A DNA stretch of 63,437 nt from DASTPP01 sp035762175. GTDB taxonomy: Bacteria; Myxococcota_A; Polyangia; Polyangiales; Polyangiaceae. Position 1 is the first letter of the stretch. Every line of letters starts with the position of its first letter. The DNA is taken from the NCBI GenBank assembly GCA_035762175.1, contig DASTPP010000349.1:1-63437 (forward strand), given 5' to 3'. This document shows, piece after piece, positions 16,328-23,031 of this stretch. The translations under genes were made by a program, and so were the position numbers. The notes beneath the pieces were generated by a model. The model had not been told where the DNA came from. It did not search any database and saw only the letters and a program-made list of their open reading frames with translations.

Positions 16328-16954
16328 ATGCGACACGGCCGACGACCTGCCCCGCCCGCCCCAAGCTTTGTGTGGCGCACGCTCGCGTCGCCCGGCGAGG
16401 GGCCGCGCGGCGCCGCGGCCTGGCCCGCGAAGGCGCGGCTCGCCGCCGGCGCCCTCGGGGCGCTCGCGGCGCTCGCCTCGTGCGACAAGTTCCGCGAGGT
16501 GACCGACCGGCACCTCGGCGGCGGCGGGGGCGGCCTCTCGCTCGGCGGCGGCTCGTGCCCCGACGCGGTGCCCGGGCGCGCGGTCGGGTCCGAGTCGGCG
16601 GGGGGCGCGTTCGGCTGCTTCCGCAAGGCCGTCGAGGGGCGCTCGGTCGATCTGATGCTGCGCGTGACCTGCCAGAGCCGCTCGCCGTCGAGTTGCAAGC
16701 AGGGCGCCGACACCAAGCGCGCGGCCGAAGAGACGATGGGCGATCTGTCGCGCATGCCCTGGCGCGACGTCGTCGGCCGCTGGGTCGAGGTCGACAACCA
16801 GGTCGAGGTGTACGCGGTCGACACGTACCCGCGCGAGAAGCGCGTGACCACCGTCACGCTCTGCCGCATCGTCGACAAGACGCGCTGGGCGGTGTGCGAG
16901 GTCGGCGAGATGGCGCGCGAGGTGGCCGAGCGCAAGGCCAAGGGCAAGGGCTGA
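16328..16954 (+). CDS. Putative lipoprotein
   Basis: 208 residues. The basic N-terminus is followed by a hydrophobic stretch and lipobox ALASC (Cys about 52), a Gly-rich linker (GGGGGGLSLGGG) and a C-terminal domain with Cys near 77, 96, 115, 123, 178 and 190, so probably exported and disulphide-bonded. If translation starts at 16328 the signal peptide is unusually long (about 50 residues); no later ATG precedes the hydrophobic core, so an internal GTG start is possible. No family recognised. It lies 7 bp before the alpha/beta hydrolase gene, suggesting an operon. Confidence 0.7.
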   Translation: MRHGRRPAPPAPSFVWRTLASPGEGPRGAAAWPAKARLAAGALGALAALASCDKFREVTDRHLGGGGGGLSLGGGSCPDAVPGRAVGSESAGGAFGCFRKAVEGRSVDLMLRVTCQSRSPSSCKQGADTKRAAEETMGDLSRMPWRDVVGRWVEVDNQVEVYAVDTYPREKRVTTVTLCRIVDKTRWAVCEVGEMAREVAERKAKGKG

Positions 16955-16961
16955 GGGCGCC

Positions 16962-17792
16962 ATGGACACGTCGCCGATCGCCCTCGCCCTCGTCGCGCCC
17001 GAGGGGCCCCCGCCCCGGCGCTGGGTCATGTTCCTGCATGGCATCCTCGGCAGCGGGGCCAACTGGCGCGGCTTCGCCAAGCACCTGCTCGCCGCCTGCC
17101 CGGGCTGGGGCGCGGCGCTCGTCGACTTGCGCATGCACGGCGCCTCGCAGGGCCTCGCGCCGCCGCACACCCTGCGCGCCGCGGCCGCCGACCTCGCGTC
17201 GCTCGAGCTGCCGGGCCCGCTCGGCGCGGTGGTGGGCCACAGCTTCGGGGGCAAGGTCGCGCTCGCCTACGCGGCCTCGCCGCCGCCGGCGCTCGAGCGG
17301 GTGTGGGTGCTCGACGCGAGCCCGAGCGCCCGGCCCGATGGCCGGGGCTCGGAGGGCACGCTGCGGGTCCTCTCGTTCCTCGAGCGGGTGGCCTTCCCGC
17401 TGCCCTCGCGCCAGGCCTTCCTCGACGCCGTCGTGGGCGCCGGCTTCGCGCTGCCGCTCGCGCAGTGGCTCGCGATGAACCTGAAGGCGGCCGACGGCGG
17501 CTTCCGCCTGCGCGTCGACCTCGGGGCGATCCGGGCGATGCTCGACGACTACCTCGGGCTCGATCTCTGGCCCGTGCTCGAGTCGCCGCCCGGGCGCGTC
17601 AACTTCCACCTGGTGCTCGGCGGCCGCTCGAACGTCTTCTCGCCCGACGACGTCGCGCGGGCCGAGGCCTTGCGCGCGCGCGGGCGCGTCGAGCTGAGCG
17701 TGCTGGCCGAGGCGGGCCACTGGGTGCACGTCGACGACCCCGAGGGCCTCTTCCACGTCATCGCGCCGGGCCTGGGCCGGGCGCCCGAGTGA
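16962..17792 (+). CDS. Alpha/beta hydrolase (YbfF/ABHD11-like)
   Basis: 276 residues. The oxyanion region is MFLHGILGSGANW. The nucleophile elbow is GHSFGGK (Ser about 92). The likely catalytic His is in AGHWVHVDDP near the C-terminus; the acid is probably in the preceding strand region (LGGRSNVFSPDD). Also characteristic of this esterase subgroup is VDLRMHGAS. The substrate is unknown; relatives hydrolyse short acyl esters. Starts 7 bp after the lipoprotein stop, so likely co-transcribed. Confidence 0.85.
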   Translation: MDTSPIALALVAPEGPPPRRWVMFLHGILGSGANWRGFAKHLLAACPGWGAALVDLRMHGASQGLAPPHTLRAAAADLASLELPGPLGAVVGHSFGGKVALAYAASPPPALERVWVLDASPSARPDGRGSEGTLRVLSFLERVAFPLPSRQAFLDAVVGAGFALPLAQWLAMNLKAADGGFRLRVDLGAIRAMLDDYLGLDLWPVLESPPGRVNFHLVLGGRSNVFSPDDVARAEALRARGRVELSVLAEAGHWVHVDDPEGLFHVIAPGLGRAPE

Positions 17793-17938
17793 GGGCCGCG
17801 CCCCGGGCGGCCGGCAAGGGCCCCGGGGCAGGGCGGGCGGGCGATTCGTCGGCGGACGCGCCCGCGCGAGGCGATTCGCCCGGGGGCGGCGGGCCGGCCG
17901 ATTCGCCAGGGGGCCCGAGCGGCGCTAGACTTTCGCCG

Positions 17939-18619
17939 GTGAACGAGCGTTTGCCTCCTCCCGCGGCGCCGCCGCGGCGGCCGGCCTGGCTGCCGATCGC
18001 GGGCGCCGCGCTGCTGCTCTCGGGCCTGCTCGTCGGGGTCGTCGCGTCGAAGCTCGCGTCGAGCGGGCCGCTCGTGTCGGTGTCGCTGCCGCCGGCGAGC
18101 TCGTCGTCGGTGGTGGTGCGGCCGAGCCCGAGCGTGCTCAAGGCGATGCGCGATCTGGCGCGGCTCGAGAGCGCGTCGTTCCACATGGAGCGGGTCATCG
18201 ACGTGACCGAGAAGCAGTCGCGCTTCTTCGGGCTGCTCGAGTCGGACGACGCGCTCTTGCTCGTCGCCTCGGCCGAGGTGAGCGCGGGGGTCGATCTGTC
18301 GGCGCTGGGCCCGGGCGACGTCGCGATCGACCCGGCCGCCCGGCGCGCGCGCGTGACGTTGCCGCCGGCGCAGATCTTCCACACCGAGCTCGACAACCAG
18401 CGCACCTTCGTGCACAGCCGTCGCACGGGCCTGCTCGCCAAGCGCGACGAGGGGCTCGAGGGGCGCGCCCGGGCCGAGGCCGAGCGCACGCTGGGCGAGG
18501 CGGCGCGCGAGGCGGGCATCGTGCGCCGGGCCGAGTCGAGCGCGGCGAAGACGGTCGAAGCGCTCGTGCGCTCGCTCGGCTACGATGACGTCGAGGTGCG
18601 GGTGCGCCCGGCCGAGTGA
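17939..18619 (+). CDS. DUF4230 family protein, membrane-anchored
   Basis: 226 residues from GTG 17939. One N-terminal membrane helix (about 15-38) is followed by a Ser-rich linker and a DUF4230-type domain (about 65-220): LARLESASFHMERVID, then LLLVASAEVSAGVDLS, a beta turn, and VTLPPAQIFHTELD. This order is characteristic of the family, whose function is unknown. The protein should be anchored with the domain outside the membrane. No ATG is available near the membrane helix, hence the GTG. The 3' end is part of a 34-bp tandem repeat, so stop-containing copies of its last codons follow it. The 146 bp upstream hold three loose gcgattcg-containing repeats. Confidence 0.8.
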   Translation: MNERLPPPAAPPRRPAWLPIAGAALLLSGLLVGVVASKLASSGPLVSVSLPPASSSSVVVRPSPSVLKAMRDLARLESASFHMERVIDVTEKQSRFFGLLESDDALLLVASAEVSAGVDLSALGPGDVAIDPAARRARVTLPPAQIFHTELDNQRTFVHSRRTGLLAKRDEGLEGRARAEAERTLGEAAREAGIVRRAESSAAKTVEALVRSLGYDDVEVRVRPAE

Positions 18620-18688
18620 CGACGTCGAGGTGCGGGTGCGCCCGGCCGAGTGGCGGCGTCGAGGTGCGGGTGCGCCCGGCCGAGTGAG
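18587..18688. repeat. 34-bp tandem repeat spanning the stop codon of the DUF4230 gene
   Basis: Three units begin at 18587, 18621 and 18655. The first is the genuine gene end (codons for DDVEVRVRPAE and the TGA); the second and third are noncoding copies with two substitutions in the third. The duplication places three potential stop positions in a row, and directly abuts the hairpin at 18686-18720. Confidence 0.9.
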
Positions 18689-18720
18689 GCCCCTACGGCA
18701 GGGCTCACGTTCGGGGCCTC
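18686..18720. terminator. Hairpin downstream of the DUF4230 gene
   Basis: Arms gaggcccc (18686-18693) and ggggcctc (18713-18720) match exactly. The loop and right side contain gggctcacgttcggggcctccgcc-like sequence, which resembles half of the nested-palindrome core (gggctca, about six bases, ggggcc, ccgcc). A terminator role is inferred from position; there is no T-run. Confidence 0.5.
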
Positions 18721-18780
18721 CGCCCTGACGCAAGTCTGTTGCACCAAGGGGCGCGAGGCTCTAGCCTCCGAGGGGTCGTG

Positions 18781-19230
18781 ATGGGTCGGGTAAGGGCATC
18801 CGAGCAAGGCGAGGCGCAGGCGCTGCGAGACGAGCTGCGGGGCGCGGGCCTGCGCGCCACGCCCTCGCGCGTCATGGTGCTGCGCCTGCTGCGGGGCTCG
18901 GGCGCGCCGGTCAGCCACTCCGAGGTGTCCGAGAGCCTCGAGAGCTCGGGTTGGGACCGGGCGACCCTCTACCGCAACCTGCTCGATTTGACGCGCGTCG
19001 GCCTCGCCCGCCGCACCGACGTCGGCGACCACGTCTGGCGCTTCGAGGCCGTCACCGCGAAGGGCCACCGCACCGAAGAGCACCCGCACTTCGTCTGCAA
19101 CCAGTGCGGCACCATCGAGTGCCTCGACGGCCTGACCGTGGTCAGCGGCCCCGGCCGCAAGGCGCCGAAGGCCCTGCGCCGCAACGCGGTCGAGATCCAG
19201 CTCAAGGGCCTCTGCGACCGCTGCTTCTAG
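18781..19230 (+). CDS. Fur-family metal- or peroxide-sensing transcriptional repressor
   Basis: 149 residues. N-terminal winged helix (about 15-85): LRATPSRVMVLRLLR, then SHSEVSESLE and WDRATLYRNLLDL with the recognition helix. The C-terminal dimerisation/metal domain has HPHFVCNQCGTIECLD and a final LCDRCF, giving two CxxC pairs for a structural zinc, plus His residues in HRTEEHPH for the sensing site. The motifs do not decide between Fur, PerR and Zur. Start ATG 18781 is preferred to 18739, which would add 14 residues not typical of the family. It follows the hairpin at 18686-18720, so probably has its own promoter in the 60 bp upstream (gcaagtctgttgcacc at 18730-18745). Confidence 0.9.
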   Translation: MGRVRASEQGEAQALRDELRGAGLRATPSRVMVLRLLRGSGAPVSHSEVSESLESSGWDRATLYRNLLDLTRVGLARRTDVGDHVWRFEAVTAKGHRTEEHPHFVCNQCGTIECLDGLTVVSGPGRKAPKALRRNAVEIQLKGLCDRCF

Positions 19231-19260
19231 CGCGCCCGCCCGGCGGCCCCGGCGGGGGCG

Positions 19261-19998
19261 CTAGCCCTTGCGGTAGACGGCGACCCAGAAGCCGCCGAAG
19301 AGGCGCAGCGGCCCGTCGCAGAGGGCCCGCTCGCCGCGCTTGAGCAGCGGGCCGAGGCCCGGCACGCGCAGGGCGGCGGCGGCGGGGGTGACGATGCGGA
19401 TGCCGCGCGAGCCCTCGAAGCGGCAGCCCGGCGGGCAGAGGGCGCGGGCGCGGGGGGGGGCGTCGAAGCGGGTGTAGACGGCGCTCTCGTCGAGCCGGGC
19501 GCTGACGGCGCCGGGGGGGGCGAGGCGCTTGGCGAGGGCGCGCAGGCTCCACGGGTTGTAGAACTCGGCGAGCACGACGCCGCCCGGGCGCGTGACGCGG
19601 GCCATCTCGGCGAGCGCGCGCTCGATGTCGGGCACGTGCGCGAGCACCTTGAACGAGCAGGCGACGTCGAACGAGGCGTCGTCGAAGGGCAGCGCCGTCG
19701 CGCTCGCCTCGCGCACCGAAAGGCCCCGCGCCCGGGCGCGCTCGAGCATGCCGGGCGACAGGTCGACGCCCTCGGCGCGGCGGGCGAAGGCGGCGAAGCG
19801 CTCGAGCAAGAGGCCCGTGCCGCAGCCGACCTCGAGCACGTCGCGCCCCTCGCCGTGGCGGCGCACGAGGTCGACCTCGAGGTCGTCGACGAGCGCGTGG
19901 TAGCCGTGCGGGTCGTTCGGCCGCCGCGCCGCCTCGTAGCGCGCGGCGAACTCGTCGTAGTACGAGCGGTTGTCCGCCTCGCTGGCCCCGGGGCGCAT
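19261..19998 (-). CDS. Class I SAM-dependent methyltransferase
   Basis: 245 residues. Rossmann motif I VLEVGCGTGLLLERF (about 54), acidic residue in EGVDLSPGMLERAR, motif II/III ATALPFDDASFDVACSF (about 101) and post-motif RVTRPGGVVLAEFYNP. This is a UbiE-like core (methyltransferase type 11) with a C-terminal extension that has two Cys and probably caps the substrate. The substrate is unknown. The gene starts 1 bp after the peptide deformylase stop, so the two are cotranscribed. It converges on the Fur-family gene with 30 bp between stops. Confidence 0.85.
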   Translation of the reverse strand: MRPGASEADNRSYYDEFAARYEAARRPNDPHGYHALVDDLEVDLVRRHGEGRDVLEVGCGTGLLLERFAAFARRAEGVDLSPGMLERARARGLSVREASATALPFDDASFDVACSFKVLAHVPDIERALAEMARVTRPGGVVLAEFYNPWSLRALAKRLAPPGAVSARLDESAVYTRFDAPPRARALCPPGCRFEGSRGIRIVTPAAAALRVPGLGPLLKRGERALCDGPLRLFGGFWVAVYRKG

Positions 19999-19999
19999 G

Positions 20000-20575
20000 T
20001 CAGCCCCCGAAGCGGGCGACCACGGCCTTGGCCCGCTCGACGAACGCGTCGCGATGAAACCGGTCGAAGTCGGCCCAGGTCGTCAAGGTCTTCGGGTCGC
20101 CCACCCGGTCGACGAAGATGACGCCGTCGAGGTGGTCGACCTCGTGCTGGTAGGTGCCCGCGCTGAGGCCGCGCGCCACGAAGTCGAGCTCGCGCCCGCG
20201 GCGGTCCCACGCTTGGACGCGCACCTCGGCGCGCCGCTTCACGAGCCCCCGCAGGTTCGGCACCGACAGGCAGCCCTCGTAGTTGTCGAACGTCTCGTCG
20301 CCGACCGGCGTGAGCACCGGGTTGACGAGCACCGTCAGGGGTATGTTCGGCTTGTACGGGTAGCGGGGGTTGTTGTTGACCTCGATCGCGCAAACGCGCA
20401 CCGGCTCGTAGATCTGCGTGGCCGCGAGCCCCGCGCCGTTGGCGTCGCGCATGGTCTCGATCAGATCGTCGATGAACGCTTGCATCGCCGCGCTCTCGAG
20501 CTCGTCGCGCCCGACTTGCCGGGCCTTCTCGCGCAACACCGGGTGGCCGATGGTCGCAATCTTTCGCAGGGCCAT
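20000..20575 (-). CDS. def: Peptide deformylase (first of two)
   Basis: 191 residues. All three signatures are present: GAGLAATQI (motif I), EGCLSVP (motif II, metal-binding Cys) and QHEVDHLDG (motif III, two metal-binding His and catalytic Glu). The enzyme removes the formyl group from nascent protein N-termini in the cytoplasm. Length fits family members with a C-terminal helix. A second, separate deformylase lies at 42668-43180; the two are only moderately similar, so they are not a recent duplication. Confidence 0.95.
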   Translation of the reverse strand: MALRKIATIGHPVLREKARQVGRDELESAAMQAFIDDLIETMRDANGAGLAATQIYEPVRVCAIEVNNNPRYPYKPNIPLTVLVNPVLTPVGDETFDNYEGCLSVPNLRGLVKRRAEVRVQAWDRRGRELDFVARGLSAGTYQHEVDHLDGVIFVDRVGDPKTLTTWADFDRFHRDAFVERAKAVVARFGG

Positions 20576-20760
20576 GCCCGCAGGCTACCTCGCGCCCCCC
20601 GCCCCACCAACCCCCTCCGGCGAAAAGACCCCGCCGCGGCGCCCCCGGCCGGGCGGGGCGCCTCAGCCTCGACGGCTCGGCGGCCCTCCGGCCGGGGGCG
20701 AAGCGGCCGGCGCCAGGGCAGACCTTCGACCGGGGCCGAGGGGCGGGCGGAAGCGCGGGG

Positions 20761-20831
20761 CGAACGGTTGCGCGCCGCAACCATACGCGGGGGCCGGGCC
20801 ATGCGAACGGTTGCATCACGCAACCGTTCGC
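20761..20831. terminator. Twin hairpins after the menaquinone operon
   Basis: 20803-20814 and 20820-20831 form a perfect 12-bp stem (gcgaacggttgc / gcaaccgttcgc) with a 5-base loop. 20761-20787 holds a second, less perfect copy of the same stem (cgaacggttgc / gcaaccatacg). They lie 16-86 bp downstream of the mqnP stop on the minus strand, so they probably end the operon transcript and shield the deformylase gene. No U-run follows. Confidence 0.6.
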
Positions 20832-20846
20832 CCGCCGCGCGCCCGC

Positions 20847-21746
20847 TCAGCCCGCGCGGAGGGCGTCGAGCAGCGTGAGGGCGAAGAAGAGCACGCTCAC
20901 GTAGCCGTTGACGGTGAAGAAGGCGCGGTCGATGCGGGCGAGGTTGCCGCGGCCGACGATGGCGTGCTCGTAGACGAGGAGGGCGGCGATGGCGGCCGTG
21001 CCGACGAAGAAGAAGGCGCCGCGGGCGAGCAGGGCGCCCGCGAGGGCCATGGCGGCGACGGTGACGACGTGCAGGGCGGCCGAGATGGCGACGGCGCCGA
21101 GGGTGCCGAACCTCGCGGGGATGGAGTGCAGGCCCTCGCCGCGGTCGAACGCCTCGTCTTGGAGGCTGTAGAGCACGTCGAAGCCGGCGACCCAGGTGAG
21201 CACGGCGAGCATGAGCGAGACGATGGCGGCGTTGGGCGCGGCGCCCATGGCGAGCCAGGCGCCGCCGGGGGCGAGGGCGAGGGCGAGGCCGAGCACGAGG
21301 TGGGCGGCCCAGGTGAAGCGCTTGGTGTACGAGTAGCCGAGCAGGACGGCGAGCACGAGCGGCGAGAGGGCGCCGCAGGCGGGCCCGAGCGCGGCGGCGA
21401 GGGCGACGAAGGCGGCCGAGCAGCCCAGGGTCAGGCCGAGCGCGGCGGCGGGCGAGACGACGCCGGCGGGAATTTCGCGCCCCGCGGTGCGCGGGTTCTT
21501 CGCGTCGATGTGGCGGTCGAGGTAGCGGTTGAAGGCCATCGCGGCGGTGCGCGCCGAGACCATGCAGCCGAGCATGGCGAGGGCGCGTCCCCACGAGAGC
21601 GGGGCGTGGGGCACCGAGAGGGCCAGCACGACGGCCGAGGCGGCGAAGGGTAGGGCGAAGACGGTGTGCGAGAAGGCGACGAGCGAGCCGAAGGCGCGCA
21701 CGCCGCCGAGGGAGCCGCGGGCGGCGGCCGGGGAGGAAGCGCTCAT
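20847..21746 (-). CDS. mqnP: UbiA-family prenyltransferase of the futalosine menaquinone pathway
   Basis: 299 residues with about eight membrane helices. The first Asp-rich motif is NRYLDRHIDAKNPRTAGR (about 73-90), the second FDVLYSLQDEAFDRGEG (about 190-206); these bind the Mg-prenyl diphosphate. The location at the end of a cluster with mqnX, mqnA/C and mqnE argues that it prenylates 1,4-dihydroxy-6-naphthoate (MqnP) rather than 4-hydroxybenzoate. The ATG at 21746 overlaps the mqnX stop (ATGA), so translation is coupled. Inner membrane. Confidence 0.9.
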   Translation of the reverse strand: MSASSPAAARGSLGGVRAFGSLVAFSHTVFALPFAASAVVLALSVPHAPLSWGRALAMLGCMVSARTAAMAFNRYLDRHIDAKNPRTAGREIPAGVVSPAAALGLTLGCSAAFVALAAALGPACGALSPLVLAVLLGYSYTKRFTWAAHLVLGLALALAPGGAWLAMGAAPNAAIVSLMLAVLTWVAGFDVLYSLQDEAFDRGEGLHSIPARFGTLGAVAISAALHVVTVAAMALAGALLARGAFFFVGTAAIAALLVYEHAIVGRGNLARIDRAFFTVNGYVSVLFFALTLLDALRAG

Positions 21747-23017
21747 GGGGAGACCTGGGCGGGGCGTGGGTGGGCCCAGCGCCTTCGCGCGGGGCCCTGG
21801 TGCAGGAAGTAGAGAAGTGGGTCGGCGCCCGCGGGCGCGACGCCCTCGTGCAGGACGAGGCCCGGGCTCGCGCCGGGGCGCAGGCGCCCGAGGTCGGGCC
21901 GCCCGAGGGCGTCGGCGCCGAAGGCGGTGGCCATCGACCAGAGCAGCGCGGGGGCGACCCCGGGGAAGGCGCGGGCGAGGGCGGCGGCCTCGGCGAGCAC
22001 GTCGAGCGAGTCGTTCGAGGCGAGCGAGTCGGTGCCGAGGGCGGGCTCGAGGCCGGCCGCGAGCGCCTCGGCGAGCGGGGGGACGAGGCCCTCGATGTGC
22101 GCGTTCGAGCGGGGGCAGAAGACGACGGGGCTGCCCGCCGCGGCGACCGCGTCGAGCTCGTCGCGCGTCGCGGTCGTCAGGTGCACGACGATGACGTCGG
22201 GGCCGAGGGCGCCGAGCTCGCGGGCGTAGGCGACGGGCGAGAGGCCGGGCACGGGGGCCTGCTCGATGGGCAGGCCGAAGCGCCGGGCGTAGGGGACCAG
22301 GGGGCCGGTGCCGCGGGCGAGGAACTCGCGCTCGGCCGGGTGCTCGCCGAGGTGCATGCTGGTGCGGGCGCCGGCCTCGCGCGCGGCGCGCAGGGTGGCG
22401 CGCACGAGGTCGGGGTGCAGCGAGTAGAGCGAGTGGGGCGCGGGCGCGTAGGCGAGGCGTCCCTCGGGCCAGGCGCCGACGACGCCGGCGCGCTGGGCGG
22501 GCAGGCCCGCGAGGCGCCCCTCGGCGACGCGCCGGTCGAGCCCGAAGACCTCGTGAAAGACCGCGCCGCCGAGGTTGGCGCGGGCCATGGCGGGCACGGC
22601 CGCGAGCGAGTTGGTGACCTCGCCGACGGCGACGCAGCCCGCGTCGACGAGCTCGCCGAGGGCGGCCTCGATGGCGGCGCCCTCGGCGTCGTCGGCGGCC
22701 GTGGCGCGCGCCCGCATCATGCCCTCGACCCAGTCGAAGAAGCCCCCGCCCCCCGGCGCCCGGCCGCGCAGGTGCGAGAGCTCGAGGTGGGTGTGGGCGT
22801 TGACGAGACCCGGGGCGAGCAGGCCCGAGAGGCGCACGCAGGGCGCGCCCGCGTGGCGGGGCAAGAGCTCGGCCGCGGGCCCGACCTCGACGACGACGCC
22901 GCCCGGGCCCAGGGCGACGGCCCCGTCGGCGAGCGCGGGCCCCTCGCCGGTGAAAACGTAATCGGCCCGGTAGAGCGTGGGCGCGGGGGCCGCGGGCGGG
23001 TTCGTCGGGGGCGCCAT
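21743..23017 (-). CDS. mqnX: Amidohydrolase, probable aminofutalosine deaminase
   Basis: 424 residues. Amidohydrolase metal ligands: GLVNAHTHLELSH (about 71-83), the His in TSMHLGEHPAE and in VVHLTTAT, and the Asp in ALGTDSLASNDSLD. These are typical of the cytosine-deaminase/ATZ-TRZ-like subgroup, to which the aminodeoxyfutalosine deaminase MqnX belongs. Its position between mqnA/C and mqnP supports deamination of 6-amino-6-deoxyfutalosine to futalosine; a futalosine hydrolase (mqnB) would then be needed elsewhere. Function is inferred from family and context. Start ATG 23017 is 14 bp after the upstream stop; its TGA overlaps the mqnP start. Confidence 0.85.
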   Translation of the reverse strand: MAPPTNPPAAPAPTLYRADYVFTGEGPALADGAVALGPGGVVVEVGPAAELLPRHAGAPCVRLSGLLAPGLVNAHTHLELSHLRGRAPGGGGFFDWVEGMMRARATAADDAEGAAIEAALGELVDAGCVAVGEVTNSLAAVPAMARANLGGAVFHEVFGLDRRVAEGRLAGLPAQRAGVVGAWPEGRLAYAPAPHSLYSLHPDLVRATLRAAREAGARTSMHLGEHPAEREFLARGTGPLVPYARRFGLPIEQAPVPGLSPVAYARELGALGPDVIVVHLTTATRDELDAVAAAGSPVVFCPRSNAHIEGLVPPLAEALAAGLEPALGTDSLASNDSLDVLAEAAALARAFPGVAPALLWSMATAFGADALGRPDLGRLRPGASPGLVLHEGVAPAGADPLLYFLHQGPARRRWAHPRPAQVSP

Positions 23018-23031
23018 GGGCTCGGCGGGCG

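Noticed and set aside
20418..21653. Plus-strand 411-codon frame antisense to mqnP
   Set aside because: Glu/Gly/Ala/Arg-rich shadow without motifs; mqnP has membrane helices and both Asp-rich motifs.
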